From Cytobacillus kochii (GTDB lineage Bacteria > Bacillota > Bacilli > Bacillales > Cytobacillaceae), in the NCBI RefSeq assembly GCF_020171845.1, contig NZ_JAIVAM010000009.1, positions 124,001-188,000 on the forward strand: DNA of 64,000 nucleotides. Reading direction: 5' to 3'. Both the position numbers and the translations under genes were made by a program. The notes under the pieces were generated by a model. That model was not told the DNA's origin. It worked only from the letters and a program-made list of their open reading frames with translations, and ran no database searches. Each line of letters opens with the position of its first letter. Positions within the stretch are counted from its first letter, which is position 1. Positions 9,806 to 19,845 of this stretch are shown here, in pieces.

Positions 9806-10975
9806 ATGTATAGAAAGGATGTGAACCCTATGTTAAAGGCAATAACGAATGATGGCAAACTTATTACTGCTCAAGATGTGCAATACGGTAAATTGAAGGA
9901 AAAGTCTTTTTACTGCCCAGAGTGCAAGGATGTTGTCATTTTAAAGAATGGCATCTTTAAAAAGTCTCACTTTGCTCATAAACCGCATAGTCAATGCTTT
10001 GAATCATATGAAAAAGAGTCAGAAATCCACTTGAAAGGGAAATTATTGTTATACGATTTATTAAAAAAATACTATAGAAATGTTGAGATTGAAAAATATT
10101 TCGCTAACATCCATCAAAGGGCGGATCTCAGTTTTGAACATAACGGAGGTGTTTATGCCATTGAGTTTCAATGTTCAATCATTCCCACAAAAATAGTTCA
10201 TAAACGTACAAATGGTTATATAAAGTCAGGAATAAAACCACTATGGATATTATCCCACCAACAGCTCCATACTATAGGGAATCATTTATTTTCTTTCACT
10301 GCTTTTCATTATTCTTTTCTTCAGCAAACTTCCGCTAATAAATTTATCATCCCTATTTTAAACGTTGATACAGAAAATTTGTATTTACTCTCACATCTCC
10401 TACCAATTTCTACGAAAAAGTCTTTTGCCCATCTAGATCTGAAACCACTTCGCTCGAATAATTTGTACGAATTATTAAACCTAAGAAATAATAGAATGAG
10501 AATGAGCTTTTCTTCTTGGTTGCGGGAAAGGGAGAATATAAAAAGGTATGGAAGCTTTAAATATAGCTCATTTTCTAAACGGTTTAAAGATGAAATCTAC
10601 CGTTGCGGGTTTCATATGGGAAATCTACCAGATTTTTGTGGTCTCCCTGTAAGGGGGAGTGCTAAGCTAAGTACTTCACCAATTCAGTGGCAAACATATA
10701 TTTTTATAGATATATTACGACATGAAGAGTTATTTTCTCTAGAAGATGCGTATGATTCCATGCAATGCCGCCTGGAGAGAAAAGATATTCGTATACGCGT
10801 AGAGGTACCCATAGATCTTAAAGAAGTAATCGATGCTTATTTATATCTTTTAAACATTATAAAAGTAATTGAGAAAATTGATGGTACCACATTTCAAATC
10901 AGGTCTTCTGATATGAAAAATAAGAAAATAAGTAAGGAAGAAGGGGAAATGATTATGAAAATGGCATTAAGATGA
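9806..10975 (+). CDS. coiA: Competence protein CoiA
   Basis: 389 residues. An N-terminal zinc-finger-like module has C37-x2-C40, H55-F-A-H58 and C64. It is followed by a restriction-endonuclease-like core with 'RADLSFEHNGGVYAIEFQCS' containing the D...ExQ catalytic pattern, and a less conserved C-terminal half. CoiA acts on incoming single-stranded DNA during natural transformation, before RecA-dependent recombination. Two starts are possible: the ATG at 9806 (GAAGGGAGA site) and the ATG at 9830 (AAGGATG site), the second giving the usual 'MLKAI' N-terminus. Flanked by mecA and pepF as in B. subtilis. The same finger spacing recurs in YjcD (31078-33372). Confidence 0.92.
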   Translation: MYRKDVNPMLKAITNDGKLITAQDVQYGKLKEKSFYCPECKDVVILKNGIFKKSHFAHKPHSQCFESYEKESEIHLKGKLLLYDLLKKYYRNVEIEKYFANIHQRADLSFEHNGGVYAIEFQCSIIPTKIVHKRTNGYIKSGIKPLWILSHQQLHTIGNHLFSFTAFHYSFLQQTSANKFIIPILNVDTENLYLLSHLLPISTKKSFAHLDLKPLRSNNLYELLNLRNNRMRMSFSSWLRERENIKRYGSFKYSSFSKRFKDEIYRCGFHMGNLPDFCGLPVRGSAKLSTSPIQWQTYIFIDILRHEELFSLEDAYDSMQCRLERKDIRIRVEVPIDLKEVIDAYLYLLNIIKVIEKIDGTTFQIRSSDMKNKKISKEEGEMIMKMALR

Positions 10976-11090
10976 TATTGAAGTATTTTAAATAAATTGG
11001 TGAAACATAATACTGAACAATTACTTTCATTTGATGTAAGATAGTAACAGATAGTAATTTTTAACATAATGAATGTAGGAGGAAAACAAT

Positions 11091-12914
11091 ATGGCTAACG
11101 ATTCTACAGTTAAGAAACTACCAACAAGAAACGAGGTACCAGTTGAAGAAACTTGGCGTCTTGAAGATATTTTTTCAAGTGACGATGAATGGAATAAAGA
11201 ATTTAATGAAGTAAAAGAGTTATCTAAAGAAGCAGGCAAGTTTAAAGGGATGTTGCATGAAGGTACAGAGGTTCTTTATGATGTTTTACAATATCAAGAT
11301 CACTTACTTTCTCGTATTGTGAAGCTCTTTACATATGCAAGAATGAGATATGATCAAGATACAACAAATGCAACGTATCAAAGTTTAGATGATAAAATCA
11401 AAGGGCTGTATTCAGTGGTTGCTAGTGAACTTGCTTTCATAGTGCCAGAAATTCTTGCCATTGATGAAGATCAATTAGCTCAGTATATAGCCGAGAAAGA
11501 TGAATTAAAAATCTATGAACATGCACTTGAAGAAATCAATCTTCAACGTCCTCATGTACTTACAGCAGAAAAAGAAGCTCTACTTGCACAAGCATCAGAA
11601 GTAATGGATGCCTCAAGTAATACTTTTGGAATGTTAAATAATGCTGATTTAACATTCCCATCGATTAAAAATGAAGAGGGAGAAGAGGTTGAAGTGACAC
11701 ACGGTCGATTTATCAACTTCCTAGAGAGTGATGATCAGCGTGTACGTCGAGATGCTTTTCGTGCGATGTATACAACCTATGGACAGTTTCGTAATACATT
11801 CGCTAGTACGTTAAGTGGAAATGTGAAAAGAAATAATTTCAATGCAAAGGTACGTAACTATCAATCAGCTCGACATGCCGCTTTATCGGCGAACAATATA
11901 CCAGAATCTGTTTATGATCAATTAGTAAGCACGATTAATGATCATCTTCATTTGCTTCATCGTTATGTGAAACTAAGGAAAAAAGTTTTGCAATTAGATG
12001 AATTGCACATGTATGATCTCTACACACCTTTAGTCAAGGATGTAAAAATGGCGATTACTTATGATGAAGCGAAAAAGCTAATGATTGAAGGGTTAGCTCC
12101 TTTAGGTGAGGAATATCGTAGTATTTTGGAAGAGGGTCTACAGAATCGCTGGGTAGATGTTTGGGAGAATAAAGGGAAGAGAAGTGGTGCCTATTCTTCT
12201 GGTGCTTATGGTACGAACCCTTATATCCTCCTTAATTGGCAAGATAATATCAATAACCTTTTCACATTAACACATGAATTTGGTCATTCTGTTCATAGTT
12301 ATTACACACGTAAATCGCAACCATATGCTTATGGTGATTATTCCATTTTTGTGGCTGAAGTAGCATCAACTTGTAATGAGGCGCTATTAAATGATCATTT
12401 ATTAAAAACGATTGATGATGATAAAAAACGTTTATTCTTACTCAATCATTTCTTAGAAGGGTTTAGAGGAACGGTATTCCGTCAAACGATGTTTGCTGAA
12501 TTTGAGCATGAGATTCACCAAATGGCTCAAAATAATGAGGCTTTAACAGCAGATGCACTTACTGAAAAGTATTATGAACTGAACAAGAAATACTTTGGTG
12601 GTGAGGATATCATTATTGATGAGGAAATTGGATTAGAATGGTCAAGAATCCCTCACTTCTATTACGATTATTATGTATACCAATATGCTACCGGTTATAG
12701 TGCTGCAACGGCTTTAAGTGAGCAAATTTTAAAAGAAGGAAAACCTGCAGTGGATCGCTTTATTGGTTTCCTTAAAGCAGGTAGTTCTGATTACCCGATA
12801 GAAGTGCTTAAAAAAGCGGGTGTGGATATGACAAGTTCAGAACCGATAAAGGCAGCATGCAAAGTGTTTGAAGAAAAGTTAAATGAGATGGAACAATTGT
12901 TAGAAACGATTTAA
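11091..12914 (+). CDS. pepF: Oligoendopeptidase F (M3B metallopeptidase)
   Basis: 607 residues. The M3 zinc-binding motif HEFGHSVH lies near residue 395, with the downstream glutamate helix around 'FVAEVASTCNEALL'. The N-terminal half is the helical M3 oligopeptidase_F domain. This cytoplasmic enzyme cleaves short peptides of roughly 7-17 residues and has been linked to processing of imported or signalling peptides; here it shares a region with the Opp importer. The ATG at 11091 follows GGAGGAAAACAAT. It is followed by an intrinsic terminator and then a non-conserved interval. Confidence 0.96.
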   Translation: MANDSTVKKLPTRNEVPVEETWRLEDIFSSDDEWNKEFNEVKELSKEAGKFKGMLHEGTEVLYDVLQYQDHLLSRIVKLFTYARMRYDQDTTNATYQSLDDKIKGLYSVVASELAFIVPEILAIDEDQLAQYIAEKDELKIYEHALEEINLQRPHVLTAEKEALLAQASEVMDASSNTFGMLNNADLTFPSIKNEEGEEVEVTHGRFINFLESDDQRVRRDAFRAMYTTYGQFRNTFASTLSGNVKRNNFNAKVRNYQSARHAALSANNIPESVYDQLVSTINDHLHLLHRYVKLRKKVLQLDELHMYDLYTPLVKDVKMAITYDEAKKLMIEGLAPLGEEYRSILEEGLQNRWVDVWENKGKRSGAYSSGAYGTNPYILLNWQDNINNLFTLTHEFGHSVHSYYTRKSQPYAYGDYSIFVAEVASTCNEALLNDHLLKTIDDDKKRLFLLNHFLEGFRGTVFRQTMFAEFEHEIHQMAQNNEALTADALTEKYYELNKKYFGGEDIIIDEEIGLEWSRIPHFYYDYYVYQYATGYSAATALSEQILKEGKPAVDRFIGFLKAGSSDYPIEVLKKAGVDMTSSEPIKAACKVFEEKLNEMEQLLETI

Positions 12915-12925
12915 TATTATTATCA

Positions 12926-12958
12926 AGCAGCCTTTATCAAATGATTTAGGCTGCTAAC
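12926..12958 (+). terminator. Hairpin after pepF
   Basis: An AGCAGCCT/AGGCTGCT stem with a 14-nt loop follows the pepF stop; the T tail is weak (AACTT). Confidence 0.55.
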
Positions 12959-12959
12959 T

Positions 12960-13302
12960 TAAGGAATTGAGTATACGGAATACAGGTTAAATCAGTAGGT
13001 AAGAACGGGTCAGAGGTTGTACATATAAAAAAGTATGAATAGTTACCACAATCGTTTGAAGACTGAATATATCGTTTTAATGGTGTGGGCAACAAAATAC
13101 CACAAACATTATTTAAGTTGGTCAAAATTTTTTTAGACCAGGCCAGAGACCGCAATGACGACAGAACGGTTAACCAGATGATTGTTGAAAGCTGTCTTTC
13201 TCAACGGATGCGACCTATAATAAGCTTGTGTTTTCAGAATTTTTTAATTGATTATTAAACTTATAAACCTTTATTTGTATAGGTATAAGGGAGAGACGTT
13301 CT
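12960..13302. other. Non-conserved interval with possible decayed coding sequence
   Basis: No intact gene. Between about 13040 and 13230 two overlapping plus-frames have coding-like character: one reads 'LKTEYIVLMVWATKYHKHY' and then hits a stop near the T7 run at 13129-13135, while another continues with 'DQARDRNDDRTVNQMIVES'. A stop plus a frame change around a homopolymer resembles a decayed gene. This interval and the hydrolase that follows are absent between pepF and spxH in B. subtilis. Low certainty. Confidence 0.3.
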
Positions 13303-14178
13303 TTGGGGGAAAGGACCATTTATAAAAGTGAAGGGAAACAGCTTATTACTCAACATTACGATAATTATCTAGAGTCGTTTGAATTTGATGTTGAGCAGAT
13401 ATATGTTGATACAAGTTATGGTGAAACACATATTCTTATAGCAGGACCACCAGAAGGAAAGCCTATTTTTATATTTCAGGGTGGTAATTGTATAAATCCA
13501 ATGACTTTATCTTGGTTTTTACCACTCGTAGATACATACAGAGTTTATGCACCAGATACAATTGGTCATCCAGGATACAGTGGTGAAAGTAGAATTTCAG
13601 CGAAGGACAATAGTTTTGCCCAATGGATAAAGGAACTAATGGATTACTTTAATATAGATAGTAGTGCATTTGTTGGTCCGTCCTACGGTGCAGGTATTAT
13701 TTTGAGATTAGCCACGTTTATGCCAGACAAAATTGACTGTTCTGTTTTGGTATCACCAGCAGGAATAAGATTAGGATCTAAGATGAGAATGATTAAAGAT
13801 ATTTTACTTCCTTTAGTCTTATTTAATGGTACTTCATCGCAAAGATATCTCAATAAAATCACTGATATTATGTAAGATAATAGTATGAGGGAAATTGATA
13901 AAAAAATTATTGGAGATGTATTTAAATATATTAGACTTGAACAAGAAATGCCGAAATTAACTACGAAGGAAGAATTAACACATTATAGTTCTCCCACTTT
14001 AATTATAGCAGGGAAAAAAGATATCTTTTTTCCTGAAAGTAGATTAAATAAAGTAGCTAGAGAAATCATTCCAAATTTAATTGCATTTAAGACTTACGAT
14101 ATGGGACATTTCCCATCTGAAGAGCATCTGATAAACATTAACAATGATATTGTAGAGTTTTTAAAGAATTATTACTAA
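13303..14178 (+). pseudogene. Alpha/beta hydrolase interrupted by an in-frame stop
   Basis: A TTG start with an AAGGGAGA site opens a 190-codon frame ending at TAA 13873-13875. The same frame continues without another stop to 14178, so the full product would be about 291 residues. The first part has the oxyanion region (FQGGNCINP) and nucleophile elbow 'FVGPSYGAGI' (G-x-S-x-G). The second part has the acid region 'IIAGKKDIFFPES' and the catalytic histidine 'YDMGHFPSEEH'. The nucleophile and the Asp/His residues are therefore split by one nonsense codon. Either a point-mutated pseudogene or a sequencing error; an internal ATG at 13885 could restart the tail but cannot give a working enzyme. 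Its natural substrate is unknown. Confidence 0.8.
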
Positions 14179-14796
14179 CCCTGTATCTTTTAACTTATGG
14201 AGCTTTAATGGAACTTGGAACTTCAAACCAATATGGGGTTCCTTTAAATGGTTTAAAAAATCCAGCACTATTCTTGATCATAACTAATTATAATGGCAGT
14301 TCACTATAAGTAGTAGAGAATTTGACAATAATGTGAAATGGTACACAAACTATTGCGAGCTTAAAAAAGCCATGGTATATTTGTATTGTGAAGTTAATCA
14401 CAAACAAACAATTTACCCCTTTGTTTGATCGTGAAAAATTTCTCCCATCCCCTTTGTTAAATATATTTACATGAAAAACCCTACGCCTCATGAGAGAGTG
14501 TAGGGTTTTTTACTATGTGGATTGAAGGTTGATTGACTTATGTTTTTAATAAAAATAAATGACACACCGTCCATAAACTGATTCCCACTTGATTGGATTT
14601 TACAAGCCATTTTGACTAAGAAAAAGCATTAGATAGAAGTTTCGTTGCACTTACAAGAGAAGCAAATGGTGTGAACAATAAAAGAGTGTGTTAGGCATTG
14701 ACAGGGAGTGTGAGCATGAATAGGGGAGACGCTTCATACTGTAATGTACTGTAATGGTGAGGTTTTTCCTTTTAGTCCGCCCTTTTACCACGGCAT
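14179..14796. other. Intergenic region with a bidirectional hairpin, no firm gene
   Basis: About 620 bp. A 33-codon frame at 14208-14309 (ATG with GGAG 5 nt upstream, encoding MELGTSNQYGVPLNGLKN...) looks coding-like but is too short to call; it may be a remnant of the same inserted segment as the broken hydrolase. A hairpin lies at 14473-14510. The rest has no readable feature. Confidence 0.35.
14473..14510. terminator. Probable bidirectional terminator
   Basis: An AACCCTAC/GTAGGGTT stem has T-rich flanks on both strands (GGGTTTTTTAC on plus, GGGTTTTTCAT on minus). Confidence 0.6.
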
Positions 14797-14827
14797 AAAA
14801 AAGACTGATGATAAGTATCATCAGTCT
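14797..14827 (-). terminator. Terminator of spxH operon, overlapping the stop codon
   Basis: Read on the minus strand, a 12-bp perfect stem (AGACTGATGATA with TATCATCAGTCT) is followed by TTTTTT. The upstream arm includes the spxH TGA at 14821-14823. Confidence 0.8.
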
Positions 14828-15693
14828 AGTGATTTCCAAAAAGATCCGTGCTTTGCAGGTACTTGCTCAACCACTTGCTTCAGTTGAAGTTTTTTCATTT
14901 CTTTATTTACTTCTTGCTCCGTCATATTATAGACGACTGCTATTTCTGAAGTTGCGACAAGTTTATAATGTTTAATAAACAGCTCTATGTCAGGTAATGG
15001 AGAAGGTTCGAGTCTATATGGAACCATTTCCTTTAGTATTTGCTCATACACATCAAAGCTGTACTGCCCTGTAACTTTTATGCCTTCATCTTCAATGTTT
15101 TCATTGAAGAACACCATCGTTGGAATTTCTTCTACATCCATCTCAGCTGTAATCTTTACATCACATTGAAATGCTTTTGCAGCACTTTCCGAATGTATAT
15201 CGGTTACAAATTCAACTACGTCTAAGCCAATTTGGCTGGCGCATTCTTTTAATACATCAAAGTCTGATACATTTTTCTTTTCGAGAAACAACTTCTCTTG
15301 AAGTTTTCTCAAAAAACGAATGCCGGCTTTTCTGCCCTGTAGTTCGGCTGCCTTAATGGCAATGGAGGCTAACTGAGGGGATAATACCGGATTTTCGTAC
15401 CAAACAGAGCCGTCACATGACATCCCTGATCGACTAGCGGTTTTCTCCCATTGTTCAACTAATTGGTCGTAGTTTTGTCTTTTGCCTCTATTTAAAGCAT
15501 TGAGCTTCCCACTTATTACATGCTTGAGAGAAAAATACCGACCATATTCTACAGACAGTTTTTTAATTATCGGCTCTAAACTCCAACATTCTGGGCATAG
15601 CGGATCAATAAACATATAGATTTCTAACGGCTTATTTTCACTACCATGACAATGTGGTGAGACAGATTTACTTTCAAATTCTTCATGATTCAT
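14821..15693 (-). CDS. spxH: ClpXP adaptor SpxH (YjbH), DsbA-like
   Basis: 290 residues. A His/Cys-rich N-terminus (HCHG at 14-17) precedes a thioredoxin/DsbA-type fold with '[14 protein letters not shown]' and the CxxC at C33/C36, then the helical insertion and 'EEIPTMVFF' cis-proline strand. The adaptor binds Spx and speeds its degradation by ClpXP; disulfide stress inactivates it. It overlaps the stop of yjbI by 4 bp (ATGA), giving the yjbI-spxH operon of B. subtilis. The window thus encodes both the regulator (spx, 8013) and its adaptor. Confidence 0.93.
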   Translation of the reverse strand: MNHEEFESKSVSPHCHGSENKPLEIYMFIDPLCPECWSLEPIIKKLSVEYGRYFSLKHVISGKLNALNRGKRQNYDQLVEQWEKTASRSGMSCDGSVWYENPVLSPQLASIAIKAAELQGRKAGIRFLRKLQEKLFLEKKNVSDFDVLKECASQIGLDVVEFVTDIHSESAAKAFQCDVKITAEMDVEEIPTMVFFNENIEDEGIKVTGQYSFDVYEQILKEMVPYRLEPSPLPDIELFIKHYKLVATSEIAVVYNMTEQEVNKEMKKLQLKQVVEQVPAKHGSFWKSLD

Positions 15694-16097
15694 TTGTCAT
15701 CACCCTCTAATTCATCTTTTTCAGGTGTATTTACCATATGTTGTGCTGTGAGAGTCAGTCTCTCGAGAAATCCTTCTTTCAAGCGTGTATCCAATTCGAC
15801 TTCATTCATTGCATCCTCCATACAAGAGAGCCATGCCTTCGCACGTGTCATTGTGATGGCAAAAGGTAGGTGCCGTGCTCTCAGCATCGGGTGACCGTGT
15901 TCTGAGGTATATAATGGCGGGCCGCCTAAAAATTGTGTCAGAAACTGCTTTTGTTTTCTAATTGTTTCAGTTAGATCGTCAGGAAAGATTGGGACGAGCT
16001 CAGGATGTTGTCCAACCCGTTTATAAAATGCTTCAACAAGTAGGTGAAGTTTTTCCTCACCTAACGCGTCGAACGGAGTATTGATATTCTCGACCAT
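15690..16097 (-). CDS. yjbI: Truncated hemoglobin YjbI (group II)
   Basis: 135 residues, typical for a 2-on-2 globin. Visible features are the N-terminal '[18 protein letters not shown]' helix, 'PIFPDDL', the '[22 protein letters not shown]' stretch with the proximal histidine region, and '[11 protein letters not shown]' toward the C-terminus. It binds haem and oxygen; in B. subtilis it is co-transcribed with yjbH and has been associated with thiol and nitrosative stress handling. It is the first gene of the two-gene operon, with an A-GGGG-like site (AAAGGGGTTCTATCACA) upstream of the ATG. Confidence 0.93.
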   Translation of the reverse strand: MVENINTPFDALGEEKLHLLVEAFYKRVGQHPELVPIFPDDLTETIRKQKQFLTQFLGGPPLYTSEHGHPMLRARHLPFAITMTRAKAWLSCMEDAMNEVELDTRLKEGFLERLTLTAQHMVNTPEKDELEGDDK

Positions 16098-16334
16098 TGT
16101 GATAGAACCCCTTTAAACAAAAGTATGTTAATAAAAGCGATGATTATTTCATCAGCTAGACATAATTCCTTCATGTTTTGATATTATTTTATCAATGTAA
16201 CGGCTATATCTCAAACAAATAGCTTTGTGCCACGAATTAATATTAAGTATGCAAGTATTTTCAGTTCTATTATATGGGGCAGATCTCTTGGAAAACAAGT
16301 ACGGAGGATGATTCTCGAGGTTGGATTTCTAAAA

Positions 16335-16368
16335 CAAAAAAGTAGTGACTCAAAAATGAAGTCACTAC
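16335..16368 (-). terminator. Terminator of yjbJ
   Basis: A 9-bp perfect stem GTAGTGACT/AGTCACTAC, followed on the minus strand by TTTTTTG, lies 6 bp after the yjbJ stop. Confidence 0.8.
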
Positions 16369-16373
16369 GATAC

Positions 16374-17021
16374 TTAGACAAATTGTTTTTGGTTTAGTAA
16401 ATTCTCTGTCACCTTTTGAACATAGTTTTGTGTTTCTTTAAAGGGTGGAATGCCATTATACTTATCAACATTACCAGGACCAGCATTATATGCTGCTAAA
16501 GCAAGCTCGGTATTATTCCCATAACGATCAAGCATTTGTCTTAAATATTTTGTTCCTGCCATAACATTTTGGGTGGCATCAAATCTATCATTCACACCAA
16601 GCCACTTAGCTGTTTCGGGCATTAATTGCATCAAACCACCTGCACCTGCTGAACTAACTGCATTCGGATTAAAGTTGGACTCTTGTTGAATAACAGCAGT
16701 AATTAATTCAGTTGGTACGTTATAGGCGGATGCAGCTTGATGAATGATATCTTGAATTGATTGATCACTATTCTCTCCTTTAAACTTCGTAAGCTGTACA
16801 GGAGGAAGAGAAACAGGTAAAGAGGTGAGCATTGTTTCGGCTATCGTTTGAACTGCTCCTATCTCTTGTGAGAAATCAGCAGAAGAATCATTCATTCTTG
16901 CTGTAATTGAATTTGATAATAATTGTGAAAAATCAGTTGTATTGCTGTTTTGTGTTGTATTTGGAAGAAAGGTTTGTAAGCTTTGCATTTGCATTAATAG
17001 TTTAAGCTGATCAATATTCAT
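16374..17021 (-). CDS. yjbJ: Lytic transglycosylase YjbJ
   Basis: 216 residues from the ATG at 17021, which has a GAGGAG site 8 nt upstream; an ATG five codons earlier overlaps that site and is rejected. The first 85 residues are polar and low-complexity (SNTTDF..., NSSADF...), with no obvious signal peptide. The C-terminal 110 residues form a GH23 SLT domain with the catalytic glutamate in 'IQQESNFNP' (about E114), '[14 protein letters not shown]' and '[18 protein letters not shown]'. It cleaves peptidoglycan with formation of anhydromuramic acid. Position between yjbI and yjbK is conserved with B. subtilis, whose YjbJ is somewhat shorter. Confidence 0.9.
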   Translation of the reverse strand: MNIDQLKLLMQMQSLQTFLPNTTQNSNTTDFSQLLSNSITARMNDSSADFSQEIGAVQTIAETMLTSLPVSLPPVQLTKFKGENSDQSIQDIIHQAASAYNVPTELITAVIQQESNFNPNAVSSAGAGGLMQLMPETAKWLGVNDRFDATQNVMAGTKYLRQMLDRYGNNTELALAAYNAGPGNVDKYNGIPPFKETQNYVQKVTENLLNQKQFV

Positions 17022-17045
17022 TATGACTCTCCTCATATGTCCTTG

Positions 17046-17636
17046 TTAATCATCTATTCTTCTTTTCTGAACTTCCCGAAATAATCTTTTCACTTTGTTC
17101 TCTGTTTTTCTTATCGGTATATTCATCTCTTTTAATAGTTTTTTAAAGGAATTTAAGCCATTTTCCCTATTCGAAACCTCATATTCTAATTCATAGTCCA
17201 CCTTATTTAAATATTCACTATAATCTAGGACGATTAAACCGTCCTCATTATTTTTTTCTGCACGGCTTGTTAATAAAGAACCAAATAATTTAAACGTCTC
17301 CTCAGGGAAATGGAGGTCACTTTTAAGTGAAGCTAAATATTGCTTATCGATGTACCCTTGTTTGATGATATGCTTTGCTTCTTCCGGTTGAAGATCATGG
17401 TTTGTTTCTAATAAGCCATCAGGGTGAGGCTGCTTTAATGTAAGTTCGAATTGATTATATTTTTCTCTAATTCGAAGCGCACATCCTTCGTTTTTTAAAA
17501 AGAAAGTTGGCGTATCAAAATAATAATTGATTTGAGTGAAGAAATCTTTGTCTTCTATATGAAGCTGCTTTTTTAATTGAACAAATTCCAGTTCTGTAAG
17601 CATATTTTTAAATTCAATTTCTATATTTTGTGACAT
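17046..17636 (-). CDS. yjbK: CYTH-domain protein YjbK (putative triphosphatase)
   Basis: 196 residues. The N-terminus carries the CYTH signature ExExK as E6-I-E8-F-K10, followed by 'INYYFDTP', 'CALRIREKYNQFELTLKQP' and 'LVLDYSEYLNKVDYELEYEV', the alternating charged strands that build the triphosphate tunnel. CYTH enzymes hydrolyse inorganic or organic triphosphates with a divalent metal; the substrate of YjbK is not established. It lies 25 bp upstream of yjbJ on the same strand and diverges from yjbL. Confidence 0.9.
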   Translation of the reverse strand: MSQNIEIEFKNMLTELEFVQLKKQLHIEDKDFFTQINYYFDTPTFFLKNEGCALRIREKYNQFELTLKQPHPDGLLETNHDLQPEEAKHIIKQGYIDKQYLASLKSDLHFPEETFKLFGSLLTSRAEKNNEDGLIVLDYSEYLNKVDYELEYEVSNRENGLNSFKKLLKEMNIPIRKTENKVKRLFREVQKRRIDD

Positions 17637-17798
17637 GATTAATCCTTCCTATTCTCTCGACTACATGTATAATCAAATAAGGGATACTTGATTTCTTAAT
17701 ACTTATCATTATTATGGCGCTGTATCTCATAATCTGCAATGTTCTTTGAGATTTTTTCCCCTTCTATGGTAAAATGTAAGAGTTTGGAGGTAGATGAA

Positions 17799-18173
17799 AT
17801 GAATAAAAAAGTAGAAGTACAAAGTGCGTTATGGAATGATGAAGGAAAGGAATTATTATTAGAAATTGACTCCACTTTATCTGTGAATGATTTCGAGCCA
17901 AGAGAACAGATGCTAGTAGATTCCGACCATTTATCATTTATATACATAACAGAAAAAAATGATGATTATACATATATCATGTTACATGAATCATTATGGC
18001 AACAATTAAAGCAAGCATTGGTTTTTAATGGTGAAGTGTATTTGCATGATGGAAAAGAAAAGCTTAAATTACCTTTATTTCAAGAGGAATTACAATATCT
18101 TATTGAAAATATACGGGGTAACAGTAATTATGGAGATGAAATGGTTGAGAAAGTCGAGGCTATGTTTGAATAA
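17799..18173 (+). CDS. yjbL: UPF0738 family protein YjbL
   Basis: 124 residues from the ATG at 17799, preceded by GGAGGTAGATGAA; a longer in-frame extension to 17739 lacks a ribosome site. The protein is acidic with alternating short strands ('LLLEIDSTLSVNDFEPREQML', 'EVYLHDGKEKLKLPLF') and no membrane segment. Length and position between yjbK and yjbM match B. subtilis YjbL. The function is unknown. It diverges from yjbK across about 160 bp that must hold both promoters. Confidence 0.85.
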   Translation: MNKKVEVQSALWNDEGKELLLEIDSTLSVNDFEPREQMLVDSDHLSFIYITEKNDDYTYIMLHESLWQQLKQALVFNGEVYLHDGKEKLKLPLFQEELQYLIENIRGNSNYGDEMVEKVEAMFE

Positions 18174-18287
18174 CTTCTCTACTAATAAAGAGTAAATCAT
18201 GTACCTAAGTTTCTTTCGTCGCTTTATTGCAAAAATTTCTAACTAAATCAAGTTAGAGAAATGAACTTACATAAGGGTGGTGCATGT

Positions 18288-18926
18288 ATGAAGCATTGGG
18301 ATCAATTTTTAGGTCCATATAAACAAGCTGTAGAAGAGTTAAAAGTGAAACTAAAAGGGATGAGAAGTCAGTTTGATTTCGTTCCAGAGCACTCTCCTAT
18401 AGAATTTGTGACCGGCAGAGTAAAACCTATAGCTAGTATATTAGATAAAGCCAACCAAAAAGGAATTCCACTTAACAGGTTGGATGTAGAAATGCAAGAC
18501 ATAGCAGGTATGAGAATGATGTGTCAATTTGTTGATGATATCATGAAGGTAGTAGAATTGTTACGTATGAGAAATGATTTTGAAGTGGTGGAAGAAAGAG
18601 ATTATATTTCTCATGAAAAAGCAAGTGGGTACCGCTCTTATCATGTAGTTATTGCTTACCCTGTACAAACTATCCATGGGGAGAAAAAGATATTAGCGGA
18701 AATTCAAATTAGAACGTTAGCGATGAATTTTTGGGCCACGGTTGAGCATTCATTAAATTATAAATATAAAGGCCAATTTCCATCTGATATTCAAATGAGA
18801 TTACAAAGAGCAGCTGAAGCAGCCTTTAGATTGGATGAAGAAATGTCATCGATTCGAGGAGAAATTCAAGATGCACAAGCATTTTTTTCACAAAATAAAG
18901 AAAAGCAGCAAAAGAATAAGTCATAG
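18288..18926 (+). CDS. yjbM: Small alarmone synthetase YjbM (SasB/RelQ type)
   Basis: 212 residues from the ATG at 18288; an in-frame ATG at 18261 lacks a site while GGGTGGTG lies upstream of 18288. It has a single synthetase domain with no hydrolase: 'VTGRVKPIASILDK', 'DIAGMRMMCQF' and 'ISHEKASGYRSYHVV' (ATP and GTP binding), then 'AEIQIRTLAMNFWATVEHSLNYK'. It makes (p)ppGpp from ATP and GDP/GTP and forms tetramers. It stands 28 bp upstream of nadF and probably shares its operon. Confidence 0.95.
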   Translation: MKHWDQFLGPYKQAVEELKVKLKGMRSQFDFVPEHSPIEFVTGRVKPIASILDKANQKGIPLNRLDVEMQDIAGMRMMCQFVDDIMKVVELLRMRNDFEVVEERDYISHEKASGYRSYHVVIAYPVQTIHGEKKILAEIQIRTLAMNFWATVEHSLNYKYKGQFPSDIQMRLQRAAEAAFRLDEEMSSIRGEIQDAQAFFSQNKEKQQKNKS

Positions 18927-18954
18927 AATGAAAAATAAGAGGAGCTACTAAACA

Positions 18955-19749
18955 ATGAGATTTGCGATTACGTCTAAAGGTGATACGAAATCGAATACAT
19001 TGATGCATAAGATGAGATCGTACTTACTTGATTTTGATCTTGTATATGATGAAGAACAACCAGATATAGTCATTTCTGTTGGTGGCGATGGAACTTTGTT
19101 GTACGCATTTCACAGATATAGCAGCCGCCTTGATAAAACAGCATTCGTTGGTGTTCATACGGGGCACTTAGGATTTTATGCTGATTGGGTACCTGATGAA
19201 ATTGAAAAGCTTGTAATCGCAATAGCAAAAACTCCCTTCCAAGTGGTTGAATACCCTCTTCTTGAAGTCATTGTCCGCTATTTGAATGGTGGCAAAGAAA
19301 CAAGGTATTTGGCTTTGAACGAGTCTACAGTTAAAGCTGTGAATGGTACATTTGTGATGGATGTAGAGATTCGAGGTCAGCATTTTGAAAGATTTAGAGG
19401 AGACGGTTTATGTTTATCCACGCCTTCAGGGAGTACGGCTTATAATAAGGCATTAGGTGGTGCGATATTACATCCGTCATTGCCCGCTATTCAATTAGCT
19501 GAAATGGCATCGATTAATAATAAAGTGTTTAGAACAGTCGGTTCACCTTTAGTTTTACCAGCACACCATGCTTGCCTTTTAAAACCTGTGAATGAACCGG
19601 ATTTTAAGATTACAATCGATCATTTATCGCTTTTGCATAAAGATGTAAAATCAATTCAATACCGTGTAGCCGATGAAAAAATTCGCTTTGCTAGATTCAG
19701 ACCATTTCCATTTTGGAAAAGAGTACATGATTCATTTGTTGCTGATTAA
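18955..19749 (+). CDS. nadF: NAD kinase
   Basis: 264 residues. The NAD kinase signature GGDGT is at residues 43-47, followed by '[13 protein letters not shown]', 'NESTVKA' and the diacylglycerol-kinase-like glycine motif '[22 protein letters not shown]'. It phosphorylates NAD to NADP. It is the ppnKA (yjbN) orthologue by synteny, between yjbM and yjbO. The start ATG is preceded by an AGGAGCTACTAAACA site. Confidence 0.96.
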   Translation: MRFAITSKGDTKSNTLMHKMRSYLLDFDLVYDEEQPDIVISVGGDGTLLYAFHRYSSRLDKTAFVGVHTGHLGFYADWVPDEIEKLVIAIAKTPFQVVEYPLLEVIVRYLNGGKETRYLALNESTVKAVNGTFVMDVEIRGQHFERFRGDGLCLSTPSGSTAYNKALGGAILHPSLPAIQLAEMASINNKVFRTVGSPLVLPAHHACLLKPVNEPDFKITIDHLSLLHKDVKSIQYRVADEKIRFARFRPFPFWKRVHDSFVAD

Positions 19750-19787
19750 CTGCGTGACTTTGGGTAAAATGGATGCTAGTTGAATGG

Positions 19788-19845
19788 AAATCCGAACAAT
19801 TTATTCTAATTCTGTCAAAGGGTTTGAATATGTTCGGATTTTTCT
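19788..19845 (+). terminator. Terminator after nadF
   Basis: An AAATCCGAACA/TGTTCGGATTT perfect 11-bp stem with a long loop of about 32 nt and a TTTTTC tail. Confidence 0.65.

Noticed and set aside
12946-13155. 69-codon minus-strand gene after pepF
   Set aside because: No initiation signal; it overlaps the pepF hairpin and the better coding-like text is on the plus strand.
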